64,000 bases of DNA from Neckera pumila (Eukaryota; Streptophyta; Bryopsida; Hypnales; Neckeraceae): NCBI GenBank assembly GCA_963969595.1, contig OZ018410.1, forward strand, positions 40,653,413-40,717,412. The letters are read 5' to 3'. Position numbers and translations under genes: made by a program. Every line of letters starts with the position of its first letter. The first letter of the stretch is position 1. Under the pieces are notes generated by a model, which was not told the origin of the DNA, did no database searches, and was given only the letters and a program-made list of their open reading frames with translations. Of this stretch, positions 44,794 to 55,560 are shown piece by piece.

Positions 44794-45539
44794 ATGGCTC
44801 TCCCAGTACTCGGAGATGCCCAGGAGTTGCGGCAAAAGCTTAACAGGTAATAAATTGGCACACTGGCTCAGCAGTTGGGGGTGGTCTTTTTGCTAGACAG
44901 GGTTGCCAGACATCTTCCATTTGTGATTGCCTAAGGCTGCTTTTGTTCGATTTTGTTCTTGAAAACTCCGTTTCCTTATTCTTTAGTTCTCGCACAAAAA
45001 ACAGTAGAAAATGTTCAGCGATGCTCACCGAACTAGTAATTGGACTAGTAATTGAACTAGTATATATTCCGTTTTGTCATGTAATCATGTAGCTAGGAGC
45101 ATCGCGCTCAAGGCCATCCTGACATGCAAGTTTCATATGCAGCTCTCGCGCAATTTCGAAGCCTCATGAAATATTTTTGAGCCATGCTGGTAAACAGAAA
45201 CCATTCGTGTTCGACCTGTATAATGATTTTGTGAGGGGGGTTCCAAGTATTGATCCTTTTTTTGACAAAAGCTATTCAAGTTTGCCACTGGGTGAAGAAT
45301 TTCCAGATCGCATTTTCAAAGCTGCTAGAGAATGTGTTGTGGCGGTCGTGATCTTGACGAAGGAGTACGTGACCTCCAAATGGCCGATGCTGGAGCTGTT
45401 AGCTTTTGTAGAGGCTCAAAAATCCAATCCGCGCCTGAAGTTATTACCGGTTTTCTTTGATGACCTACCAACCTCTAAACTCGACGATCATATAGTTGTA
45501 GATGAGAGTTGGGTTGCGGCGTGGAAGAAAATGCCATAA
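44794..45539 (+). CDS. TIR-only product of the TNL locus (149 aa if read to the stop)
   Basis: Exon 1 (44794-44846) encodes MALPVLGDAQELRQKLN and ends AG before GTAATAAA. Exon 2 starts after the TTTCATATGCAG acceptor at 45143 and adds the C completing a serine codon, then reads ISKPHEIFLSHAGKQKPFV. TIR landmarks follow: PFFDKSYSSLPLGEEFPDRI, then AVVILTKEYVTSKWPMLEL with the glutamate expected at the NADase site. Translation would stop at 45537, after the TIR core strands but before its last helix. The same frame stays open for another 68 codons past the stop (to 45743), so the stop is a point lesion. Short TIR-only proteins are known in plants; whether this one is expressed is unknown. An ATG inside AGCCATGCT is out of frame. 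Confidence 0.6.
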
Positions 45540-47353
45540 GGAGCACACAGAGAAACCACAATAACAGTAGAATTGTGTAAGGAGGGTCTGCGTAAACTGC
45601 GGAAGATCAATGGCTTGGTTTTGACTAACAATATGCCACTGGCGACACTCCGATACGGAATTGTGAAAGCCGCTCTGAAATTCGTACCCTCAAGCTCGGA
45701 TTTGGATACTGCGAACATACAAGGATGTCTTCGATTGTGCGAGGTAAGGAATTCCAAACTGCTAGGCAAGTGCAGTAGTGAGCAATCATTAGACATTGTT
45801 TCACGACTAAATATTAGGGCAACCTAGGGACCGTAGAAGCTCCTTCGACGCAAGCATCTCTCACGCAGCCAAGGTGGATGGAACAGAATGTACTGGTGGA
45901 AGTGGACAGGTCTATAATTAGTGATTTTACTGGCTTGGGTAAAGACTTCCAGTACACCGAGTACTATCTAGCGTGTGCCTGTGAGGGATTGAGAGTTCCT
46001 TGGGTTTTTTTCCATTGGAGCTCACTTGTGCGAATGCTGAGGGATATTTTTCACCTGCATGGTAATGTCATTCTGACGAGATATGATTTGGATGCGCGCA
46101 GACTATATCTGAAATGTTTCTGGAGAATGACAGAGGAGTATACTGTCTTGGGCTGTACGGCATGGGGGGTTTAGGGAAAACCACAATGTGCAAAGCTATG
46201 TGCAGCTATTTTGAGCTGTTGTCGGTTCGCAAAGTTTGTCATTTGGAGATTGGGAGCGACGACACTGACATGAAAGAAATGAAATTTAAGCGTCATATAA
46301 AGATCCTGAGGTCGCTTTCAGATCTGCCGAGTGATCAAACTGACGAACTTGAGAAATCTCATGCCGATCACAAAGTAAGTTTCCCGTCGAAACGTCCTAA
46401 AATTGAATAAAGAGATAGAGGCTCATGATTGACCAGCATTTTAGCATATCTCATGGTACCGTGTGTTCTTCCTGTGTGACCAGGTTGAAAGGTATGTAAA
46501 TAAGTGTTTGAGTGATAAGCAACTGAAGTTTCTGGCCGTGGATAATGTCTACGGTCCCCTGGGTTCCTGCGAAGAAGCTCAAGGTTACTTAAATTGGCTC
46601 TCTGAAGGCAGCATAATAGTCGTCACATCACGAAGTCGAGATAATGTGCTATCTGTGATCGGGCATCGAGATTTTTGCAAGCCTATTCCAGTTTTGAAGG
46701 AGGATGAAGCCATGACTCTTTTTCTCAAAATTGCTGCACCAGAAGTGGATCGGCGATCACTCCGTCCACAGCAAATCCAGGCCCTCAAAAAATGTCTGCA
46801 AGTCTGCTATTTTGCACCGAATATCGGAGCCAATCGTCAACAGGTTGGAATCAAAGTCGATGACCGGACTGTGAATGGAGAGAGTGGTCATTATCATCCT
46901 CTGGCTCTTCGAGCAGTTGCTTCTTACTTGAACGGTCTGTCCTCCAGCGAGGGAAATCCTTTCTTGCATTGGGAAAAAGAGTTGAAAAAAAAAACATGCT
47001 TTTTCATGCTCGTGACTCCATTGACATCATCGAAGGTCTTGGTATTGGCTTCAATGACAGAAGCATGTGTGACCTGAGTAAGCAATTATTCATTGATGTT
47101 GCTCTGTATGCGCCACAACCTGTTGGAGCGGAGGACATTTTCGACTGGTTGGTTTCTATTCATCAATGCGAACCTCAAACGGTTAAAGAAAAGGTGGGCT
47201 GGCGTAACCTGCAATTTCGTATTGCTAGGCTTGATTTGGTGTGGTGTTATTTCTTAGAGGCAAGGATTGAAGTTCTGGCTCTAGGTCAGATTCAGATTAT
47301 GATAGCCAGCTTAGGTTAATTCTTACACATTTTTCTTGTTGGATTAAATGCAG

Positions 47354-49201
47354 CTAAAAATATTAAGAAGAAAGTGCTTCCTGAACTATGATGATTGTAT
47401 GCCTCCAGACGAAAGCTGCAAAGATATCAGCATGCATGAACTTTATAGAGATTTTGCCAAAGCATACCTCGGCAAGAAAAATGAAGGTTTGTTTACGTTT
47501 GGGGTTTACGATGGTGGTGGCCAGTATCCACGACCTTCTCTGGAAGATCCAGGATGGGCTATGGTACCAAGAATATATCTTCAAAGCTTGGTGAATTCGG
47601 AGTTAGCAAAAGTGAAAGTATGGTGCAATGTTGCGGTGGTACATCTTGTAGGCTGTGGAGGAATTACCACCTTTTCTATAGGCGAGCTGGTGAGCCTACG
47701 CGAACTGGTGATTTCTAATTGCTCGAAACTGGAGGTGTTGAGTTGGACGCAAGGCATTGAAACAAAGGGTGATTGGGGTAGGAAACTGTGGTTTGTTAGA
47801 CTCTCCTGCAACAAGCACCTCAGGACACTTCCAAATTTTAGCAACTGCTCTGAACTGCGGAGGTTTTCTGTCGATGAGTGTTCGAGCTCGGTTGAGCCAC
47901 TCCATTTTCACAACTGCTCACACTTGCGAGAGGTACATGTTGGGGGTAATGATGTACCGGAGGTGCAAAGTTTACAATCATGCCCGGAGCTTAGATCGGT
48001 CCGATTGAGATGGGAGGCTATGCACGAAGGCTTACCACTTCTGGACGAATTGCCTTGTTTGTCGGAGCTGGAAATTAAGGGGCCTTGTTTGTCGAAGCTG
48101 GAAAATCAGGGTGCTTCAGACTTGCTTTCGGGCGATGTTATTGGTTTTTCATCCTTTCTTGGAAGAACTCAGTTCTTCAGGCAGTATTCCAAAGTCAGTA
48201 TATGCCATGATCTTGCGAGGATCAGGGGGCTGACGAAATTAGAAAGAGTATTTCTGAGTTGTATCCCGCTCGGGAATCTACCAGTGGAGCTGTCGGCAGT
48301 AGGGTCAACCTTACAAAGTCTCAATCTAAGTGGGTGTTTGTCGAGCCAGTTGGTCGACTTCAGTGCTTTTCCTAACCTGCGTGATCTGCAAATTCGGTGG
48401 ACAAACGTGGAGGAGTTTTGCGGTTTGAAACGTTTGACCAAATTGAGATATCTGGACTGCAGCCATTGTTTTCAGTTGCAGAAGCTCCCGGATTTACGTC
48501 CCTTATCAGAGCTTCAGGTAGTGCGGTTCATACAGTGTCCAAAATTGCTGGGTATCCCAAGACTTCCGCCGCGGCTCTTTTCCGATACTAAGGAATCAGA
48601 GGATATGTTTAGAGCGACTCTCGCAGCTCTAGCATTTGCCAAGACCGCGCCATTGCCTCCTTACCGATTGGCTATTGAGAAAATACTTAGAGGTAACTCA
48701 TCCAAGGATGGTGAAAGTGCAATTCATTCTGGAGTGACTTGTGATGGCTGCATGATGTTTCCACTACTCGGACCTCGGTACAGTGCAAAACCGGTGCATA
48801 CTGTGTACAGCTTGTGTTCCAACTGTTTCTCAGAGAGATGTCGCAGGAACCAATGTAGTGACACTGAGAGGACGAAGCCTCGATGGGAGGCCGCAGGAAA
48901 GTGGCTTGCCGACTACGATCTGTGTTCCTCATGTTACGAAATTTCAGGGTGTGCTTCCAAGGACTTTTACATAATTGACGAAACACTTAGACAAGGGCAA
49001 GGCCCTAAACCGACAGTTTCAAAATCACAAGCAGGCTCAATATCTGGCTTTTCGCCAAGCTACCACAACAAGACTACCGGTAATGTGGCAAGGTGTTCGG
49101 GGTCCTTATCTTTGCGGGTGTATTCATCCCCATTCGCAGTGCCAAAAGCACGTAAATTGTTCCCTACGAGCTCTTGGGAAATGCCCTCTTGGGAAAATTG
49201 A
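47354..49201 (+). CDS. Intact LRR-ZZ exon of the TNL locus (about 615 codons)
   Basis: After acceptor TTAAATGCAG the exon is open to TGA at 49199. Numbering uses the in-frame ATG at 47348. Residues about 1-40 hold the winged-helix/MHD-like end of the NB module. Residues about 80-430 are irregular LRRs (LRELVISNCSKLEVL, LRTLPNFSNCSELRRF, LQSLNLSGC, LRYLDCSHCFQLQKLPDL). Residues about 463-545 form a ZZ-type zinc finger: GVTCDGC (C465, C468), LCSNC (C490, C493) and ADYDLCSSCYE (C526, C529), with a longer spacer than usual between the second and third Cys pairs. ZZ fingers bind peptides or histone tails in other proteins. A fused non-canonical domain after the LRRs fits the integrated-decoy idea for NLRs. 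No stop or frameshift in 1.85 kb, in contrast to the upstream exons. Confidence 0.72.
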   Translation, partial: LKILRRKCFLNYDDCMPPDESCKDISMHELYRDFAKAYLGKKNEGLFTFGVYDGGGQYPRPSLEDPGWAMVPRIYLQSLVNSELAKVKVWCNVAVVHLVGCGGITTFSIGELVSLRELVISNCSKLEVLSWTQGIETKGDWGRKLWFVRLSCNKHLRTLPNFSNCSELRRFSVDECSSSVEPLHFHNCSHLREVHVGGNDVPEVQSLQSCPELRSVRLRWEAMHEGLPLLDELPCLSELEIKGPCLSKLENQGASDLLSGDVIGFSSFLGRTQFFRQYSKVSICHDLARIRGLTKLERVFLSCIPLGNLPVELSAVGSTLQSLNLSGCLSSQLVDFSAFPNLRDLQIRWTNVEEFCGLKRLTKLRYLDCSHCFQLQKLPDLRPLSELQVVRFIQCPKLLGIPRLPPRLFSDTKESEDMFRATLAALAFAKTAPLPPYRLAIEKILRGNSSKDGESAIHSGVTCDGCMMFPLLGPRYSAKPVHTVYSLCSNCFSERCRRNQCSDTERTKPRWEAAGKWLADYDLCSSCYEISGCASKDFYIIDETLRQGQGPKPTVSKSQAGSISGFSPSYHNKTTGNVARCSGSLSLRVYSSPFAVPKARKLFPTSSWEMPSWEN

Positions 49202-50289
49202 TAAAGTTTCCCTCCAGGAAACAACAAGAATTGTATGTAACAGGGAGTTATGCAACACAGGGAGTTTTGCAACCTTCTCGTGGAGCCTCGCAGGGAATCA
49301 CTCAATGAATCACAGAGGAAATCAATTGATCATAAAGCACAAAGGGAATCACAAATTCTCTTGACCAAAGGGAATGTGGTAATGTGGTAATGTGGCATAG
49401 GGTATAAGACTGGTTTTCCCTTGTGCAACGCAGGGATTTTTCCAAGAGCTCCTTGTGGCTTTTGGGGGTCATGAGTCCAATCGTGACAGCGCTCAGTGGT
49501 TACCGGAAGATCCCTGCTAATACTGTGAATTCAGATTCTCTGCAAACGGGCAGCTTAGTCTGCACTGACAGTTCGAGAATCGAATGGAACTGCAATTCGA
49601 TCGCATTGAAGAATCTGTAAAATTTAGTTGTTTTTTGAAAGAGCTGGCATCATCCTGCCAACGTGACTCCTATCACATGTGAATGTGCGTCATGGAATTC
49701 TCCCAGGTACACAACTATCACATTATCATACACAAGAGTCATCTGCATTAAAACGGCTTAAAACGGCTTAGAGGACATTTTTTTGTAAAAAATTATATCA
49801 AATTAAAAGGATCAAAAAGTTAGGTGAAGACCAAATTATAAATAAAATGAGATCTAGAAAATGTTGGGTTGCATATTTATCAAAAATAAACTTCACAATA
49901 TATATGAAGATTTTGAAACACTTATGCATAATTTTTTAAAATCTATGCAAGAAGTTCCCTTCAATTAAAATCAAAATTCATTTGAAGAGTTTTATTTATA
50001 ACTAAAAAATCTTAAATTTTTATTAAAAAGCCCTCATAGTTGGGTAGCTTGGCCTATGATGTATGTATTAAAAAAACTCATATAATGAGTTTTTTAATGC
50101 TATAATTATTGTCTTCAAAAAATATTCATTTCATGTATATAATTACATTTTTGGATTCCTTGGGTTGAAAGGGCTACAAGGATTTGCTACCTTAAAATAA
50201 ATTATATCCCTTGACACTAGACCAAAATGCATTTTAGATGACTGTAATCACGGCCATATAATACAAGAGTTGCATACCCAGGGCAATTC
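49202..50289. other. TNL 3' flank, no supported gene
   Basis: CAGGGAGTT-type short repeats and GGTAATGTGGTAATGTGG (49376-49395) lie just after the stop codon. An open frame at 49423-49620 has no motif. From about 49750 the sequence returns to AT-rich desert. Confidence 0.45.
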
Positions 50290-50840
50290 TTGATCACTTA
50301 CTTGTGGAGTGTGATTTGGAGAGGATTTCTTAGATTCTATTGGCACTCTGGACAGAAAGCCTTTGTAATTCCTGCGTTAGGAGCTGCTTCGTACTTGCCC
50401 AGGCTTCAGTGCTTCGAAATGGAGGAGTTTGAGCTTGGTCTTGTCGGCCTCAAACAAAAGCAACGACCGCACTAATGATGAGGCGTTCGTGTGCGACGAA
50501 ATAAGACTGACAATCCTCTCGACCTGAACAAATGGAGGGCCAGCAGACATAGTGACGTTCCGGAATGCCCAGTCCGAATTTCGAAGTACCCTTGATTCCA
50601 GTAATCCCAGGGATAGGGTTGGCTGGAACAGAGGGACGCAATCCAACGTCGTTTCCCGATGACAGCGGCCAATCTTTGTGTCACAATGGCGCTTGTCCGT
50701 CTAACAAATCTTCGTCTCTCATCTCCACGCACATGTGCTTTGGGAGACTTCTCGACCTACCATTCAACTCCTTTATCCGCTAATTGCAGGGTCCCATAAA
50801 GAGGGGTCTTGAGTTGATTAGTTTTGATTCCAGATAGTAA
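50290..50840 (-). other. Possible unrecognised gene fragment (minus)
   Basis: Base composition resembles coding DNA, and the minus strand has overlapping open frames at 50377-50646 and 50450-50641. One contains ANPIPGITGIKGTSKFGLGI, the other VERIVSLISSHTNAS followed by a Leu/Lys-rich stretch, as though one frame continues in the other after a frameshift near 50555. I do not recognise the family and cannot place splice sites. It may be a decayed exon. Confidence 0.25.
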
Positions 50841-51639
50841 TGTTTTGTTCCAGTACACTGCGTTTTGGTTTAAGTCACAACTGTAGTGATTTCGTCATGT
50901 CTCCATGTCCATTGACTGCAAATTTATTGCAGTGAACATCCTTCTCTGGGAAAGAAATTAATGGGACGGACAATTCACTCAGGTGGCATTGGCATGTTTT
51001 AGCAATACCGTAGACCTAGTGAGGGTTGGCAAAGAAGAATGCAGGTGGACAGATTTGAACTATTAAGGAAGACAAGCATTTTCTGAGAGCAGGAGTTTAC
51101 TGAGTCTGATTTTATTGAGAGATTAGGATCATCAAAGACTATTTCAGCAAGGCAGCTCCGGAAAATCAACAGCATCAGAAAGGGGGTTCAAAAGTCTAAG
51201 GTCTACGCTGGCAAATAGTAACCACGAGAACATTATACCTTTATTACAGACGGATGTAGTGGGGTTTTGTTTTTTTGAAACAAATGAAAATGGGTTTAAT
51301 TGCAAAAGGAGTAAAATACAAGTGGCCTAGAGGGAGGAAACAAGGAAAGACAAACAAACAACAAAGAGGATGCAACAAGGAAAGACAAATAAACAACAAA
51401 GAGGATGCAGTGGTTTAAAAGACAGGGGTTGAGAGTGTCTAGTGAAGCGATCGCCTTGCTTTATTGAATTCACAAGTAGTTGGATTGTCAACTTCTTCTT
51501 TTTCTAATACCTTTCAGCATTTGCTTTTCACTTTTGCAATACCTATTGGATTGACATGAAATTTGTAGAGTATGATGACTAGGAGCTCATTTATAAAATT
51601 TGTGCAAAAAATTTCAGTGAATTGAGCTTGTAGAAATAC
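50841..51639. other. Spacer with a 35-bp tandem duplication
   Basis: At 51341-51410 CAAGGAAAGACAAACAAAC followed by AACAAAGAGGATGCA occurs twice (period 35). Otherwise nothing recognised. Confidence 0.5.
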
Positions 51640-52190
51640 TCAAAAATCCAAATGGGCTCCTTGGAGCATCATCAATAGTTCACAAGAAAAAGGGCCGGAA
51701 AATTAAATACTTTTGAACAATTCATATAAAATAGAACTTGAGAATGTTACCATTAGAAGCTCATTAGAAATTTGTATAGAATAGATACAAGAAAATTTAT
51801 ATTTGGACTTTGAATTGAACAACCGAAATAGAATCTATTAGCAACAAACTAAAAGGCAAAAATTATAAAGAGCTACTTCAAATCATGCTTATGAAAGAAA
51901 ATGATGGAAATAGCGCAACAATTTGTATTGTCATTCTATGATTTTTCTTTCTTAAGCATGATTTGAAATGGTTCTCTACATTTTTATCTTTTGGCTTGCT
52001 TCTAATGAGCTCTATTTTGGTTGTCCAATGTTCAAATACAACAAATTTTGTGTCTATTCTATGTGTTTTATTTATACTTTTTTCATGATAGTATTCTAAA
52101 GTTCTAATTTCACGCCAAAAAGATAGTAATGTACTTAGAGGGCCATTTGGCGTGATCCATTGATGATGCACATAGGATTTTAGAGGTTCA
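51640..52190. repeat. Imperfect ~550-bp foldback
   Basis: 51640-51901 and 51943-52190 are inverted copies around a loop of about 40 bp. The inner stem is tight (AAATCATGCTTATGAAAGAA against its complement at 51945-51966). Outer parts match with indels (CATCATCAATAGTTCAC against GATCCATTGATGATG). No TTAA or CCCCTAAA ends. A transcript would fold into a long hairpin. Confidence 0.7.
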
Positions 52191-54650
52191 ACTCTTAGAA
52201 AAATACTAAGTAAGTGATTGCTACAATAGATGAGATGTTAACTAAGATGATTTAATTGTCAAAATTTGCATTTATTATAAATACCCACATTTTAATCCCG
52301 TAAAGCTAATGAAATCAAAAAGTGACTTGTTCATATTGAATGATTTTCATTTAGTTTTTTGCATGCAAATTTTTCACTCATATCTACATCATTGAATTAG
52401 ATTGGTGAGAAAAAGATTTATTTGTCACTAAAATCCTGCACCATATAGTCAATTCCTCACCAAACTTAAAATATCTACATATTCTAAAAGTTTTAAAAGA
52501 AAGACAATAAGCATTAAATTTTCAGGTGTATCAAATAAAGAGAAGGAGTAAACAAATGGATATAACAAATTTTAATTATGGTTTGAAAGTTTTAAAAGTT
52601 GCTTTATATCCACCACCAATTTATTAATAATCTATTTTCAAGTTACAAGACACTTGCTTGATATGAGATACTTCAAAGTTAGCTCTAAAGAGACATTTTG
52701 AGTCCAATCAATGTTGGTAGATGTTGATGTGCATTGCACACTCTTTGGATATTGTAGGAGTAAATTTGTGCTTAGCAGGGGGCAATAAAAGGATGGTGGA
52801 GCAATAAGGCATACTAGTCCATTACACGGAAAATGTTTAATTATCCTCCTAGCATTGTTAAAAGTTTGATTTTTTTCTCCATATATATAAAGACAAATGC
52901 AAAAAATAGTGAGAGCAGTTGGAATTGTAAATTTTTTAACGAAGTATGAATTTGTTGTGACTTTCTGAAGTGTGCAACCTAATTGGCCCCAAAGAGTCTC
53001 TAAACTGCTCTAAAACCTATAAAAATTTTATTCATAATTATAATCATCTTGCTCAACTAAAGCAGTTGCAATATTTTCTAATATGGTAGCAACATGAAGG
53101 CCTAAAAAATCCAATTTTGTATGGATTTATACTCAAAAGGTGGAAGTTTTTACAATTGCGGTCAAAAATCACTCTAGTGTTTTACCCAACATTAATTGTA
53201 GCCACAAATTCAACCTAATATAACCCAAATCTCATTTATTGAAATTTCATTGCCATAAATTGATGCAAGACTTTGATGTGCCATTTCCTAGGTGTCTAAA
53301 ATAGGTTTTTTGCTGGGACTAGCTAGCATGGTTTACCTTAGTCTATACATCAAATTTCTAAATACAATTTGTCTTCCTTTCTCAACTTCTAAAGAATGTA
53401 GTCAGTTTTAAATTTGGTGGAAATTGACTGTGTAGGAAATGTCCAAATGAGTATTTTTCTCTTCAACCCTAAATTCAACACTTGTTTTGTGATACTTGTA
53501 TTGTAGTTATTTGGACAGGTCTCTATTTTTAAACTTGGCATACCATCCATTTGTTTTCAAAAAAGAAAAAAGAAAAATTGGCAGACCTTGTAGACATGCT
53601 TGTTCAATATATTACTAAATATATTTTCAAATTCTAATGATTGTAGTAACTCTAATGATTGTAGATCATAAAACTTGGTTTAGGATGAATTTCAACCCAT
53701 TTTAGAATTAGACATCTTCTTTTCCTTCTCCACATTTATTGTTTGAAAAAGTGTATTGTATTTTAGCATTTTTAATTTTATTTCCCTTAAAACTTGATTT
53801 AACGACATTCAAAATAAATTTTTATTTGTTTCTGCTTTTATTTAAACTTTGAAAGAATCCTAAAAATGATTGTTTTTATTTTATTATTGAAGTTGAGAGC
53901 CTATAACCACACTTTATAATGTAGAATGACTTAAAAATTCTGTATTGTACATGATATTCTACATTGACTATAATGTACTCATATGGTGAAAAATTCATAT
54001 TTCTCAAATTATAATTTGTATTTGACATGAATTTTCTTTATTTGCTCAAAACTATATGATAATATATGCATACAAAACAATATATAAAATCTTTACAAAT
54101 TATAAAAGACATGTGATTTCATCAATGAAATAAAAATCTAAAATATTTCATTCAAACAGAATGGAAAAATGAAGCTCATAGAAATGTGTAATGACATGGT
54201 CATAGGCTCTATACTAGCAAAGTGAACTACCTTTTAAGGCCTAAAAGTGGCTCACAAATGATTTCAAATCAACATAAGAAGATGAAGAACTATGATTTTT
54301 CATCCAATTTGTATTTTTATACTTTTTTGAGTGTGTATGTACCAGGGTGTGGTGGGAGTTTTCCTATCTTTGAAGTATTATTGATTTCTTTATAGAAGAA
54401 GATACTAAGAGAATGGATCATACCAAATGTTTTTACAATGTTTTTTGGCAACTAGTTCGTCTTTGATCTGAAGCTCAATTTTAGACCCAAAAGGTTATTC
54501 TTTCAATTTGAGCCTTGCTAATGAAATGAAGTTTACTAGTCTAATTTTTTCTTCTCATTTGAAATCTTGAAAAAATCCTAAAATTATATACAAAATTATA
54601 AAATGACATAGAATTTTCTTTTACATCATAATATTCTATACTATAATTCC
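52191..54650. repeat. Large dispersed repeat, copy B (core 52370-54270)
   Basis: Collinear with 12500-14395. After 54270 it continues with TATTATTGATTTCTTTATAG and ATCATACCAAATG, which in copy A appear only after 15165, so copy A was interrupted. No ORF of note. Confidence 0.7.
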
Positions 54651-55059
54651 GGGTGAATCACTTAGCACATTTATAAAACGGCATGCGGTCGAAGATAGGT
54701 AGGGATTTATTCTTTTGAGATAAAAATTATTAAGGATTTACAACTAAAGTAGTAGGCATTCAAAGGGTGAAATGCATTACAAGTAAGTTAGGTAGCATAT
54801 AAATGTAGTCCATTAACTTTTTGTGCATCTAATTTAGGAGCTGGTCATTTGAATCCCTTGTATTGTATTTAGTAGGGTCCGTATGTTACAGCTGGATGTA
54901 TTAGTGGGTCGGACCAGCTAGGTATACAGACCTGACTTGGATATGCTCTCAATTTTTTTGTTCTAGATATGTATATATGTCCTAAATCCCATCCAAAGTA
55001 TCTAAGACTAAAAATAGGATGTCAACAATGCACAAAAATTTCACACAAACAAGTGTCAC
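54651..55059. other. Spacer, nothing recognised
   Basis: Mixed sequence with no repeat ends or ORF that I can support. Confidence 0.4.
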
Positions 55060-55330
55060 CCAAAAAAGTAGGGTGCAAAAAAGAAAGATCCTTCTAACAC
55101 CCAATTTGCCTTGCCAAAGAAAATAGGATGCAAAAAAGAAAGACCCTTCTAACACTATCCAATGTGCCTTGCCAAAAAAATAGGGTGCAAAAAAAGAAAA
55201 GAGAACTTAGAAGAACCAAATTGCCTTGACCAAAAAAATAGGGTGTTAATTCTTTTCCATAAATTCACAATAACTCGGGCAATAACCAAAGTGTCATGAC
55301 AGAAAAAATAGGGTGTGAAAAGTGTAGTTA
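55060..55330. repeat. Degenerate tandem repeat containing AATAGGGTGCAAAAAAG
   Basis: Units of roughly 55-65 bp carry A-run plus TAGGGTGCAAAAAAGAAAG and a following CCTTGCCAAA block. At least five units, the last ones decayed. The same block recurs at 59560-59650, and inverted (GCACCCTATTTTTTTT) at 55997-56055. Confidence 0.65.
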
Positions 55331-55502
55331 GCTGAAATTTTTGGATATTTTTACGATTTGTCTTGTTCAGAGACTAACGAGGCAATTAGATTGATTGTTT
55401 TCACATTAATCCGGAATTAGAGGCTAATTGTCAAGTAAGATCTTAAATGGCTTGAATTCACATGATTTGAACAAGGAAAAATCGTTTGAGACCTTTTCAG
55501 AA

Positions 55503-55560
55503 CCATTGGTCCTCTTGCTATTCAGTATATAAGAAGACAAATTGTCTCTCTCTCCCCCAC
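55503..55560 (+). promoter_or_regulatory. Promoter-like CCAAT/TATA pair
   Basis: CCATTGG (55503-55509), then TATATAAG (55526-55533), followed by a pyrimidine-rich leader (TCTCTCTCCCCCACACTCTC). This is a plausible core promoter of a retroelement LTR or non-coding transcript; no coding sequence follows that I can support. Confidence 0.35.

Larger units (their letters stand above)
44794..49201 (+). pseudogene. TIR-NBS-LRR (TNL) immune-receptor locus with C-terminal ZZ finger, disrupted
   Basis: TNLs sense pathogen effectors in the cytoplasm or nucleus; their TIR domains act as NADases. Exons supported: 44794-44846, 45143-45743 (TIR), about 46102-46374 (P-loop GLYGMGGLGKTT), 46484-47193 (kinase-2 FLAVDNVYG, RNBS-B SIIVVTSRSRDNV, GLPL-like HPLALRAV) and 47354-49201 (MHD-like SMHELYRDF, LRRs, ZZ). 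Introns have GT-AG ends with matching phases except between TIR and P-loop (45744-46101), where I cannot build a consistent frame. Lesions are an in-frame TAA at 45537-45539 (KKMP-stop-GAHRET) and a one-base frameshift in an A10 run (46985-46994) that splits HWEKELKK from NMLFHARDS. The kinase-2 Asp pair is unusual (DN, not DD), and MHD is MHE. It is either a recent pseudogene or a truncated TIR gene beside an LRR remnant. Sequencing error could explain the homopolymer, less easily the stop. Confidence 0.8.

Noticed and set aside
45878..46174. Frame with DFTGLGKDFQYTE as a TNL linker exon
   Set aside because: GLGKDFQ looks suggestive, but no donor or acceptor joins it in frame to the P-loop exon at 46102. 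Left as unresolved sequence.
49423..49620. Extra C-terminal TNL exon
   Set aside because: The preceding exon ends in a normal stop codon and no splice donor before it is convincing.
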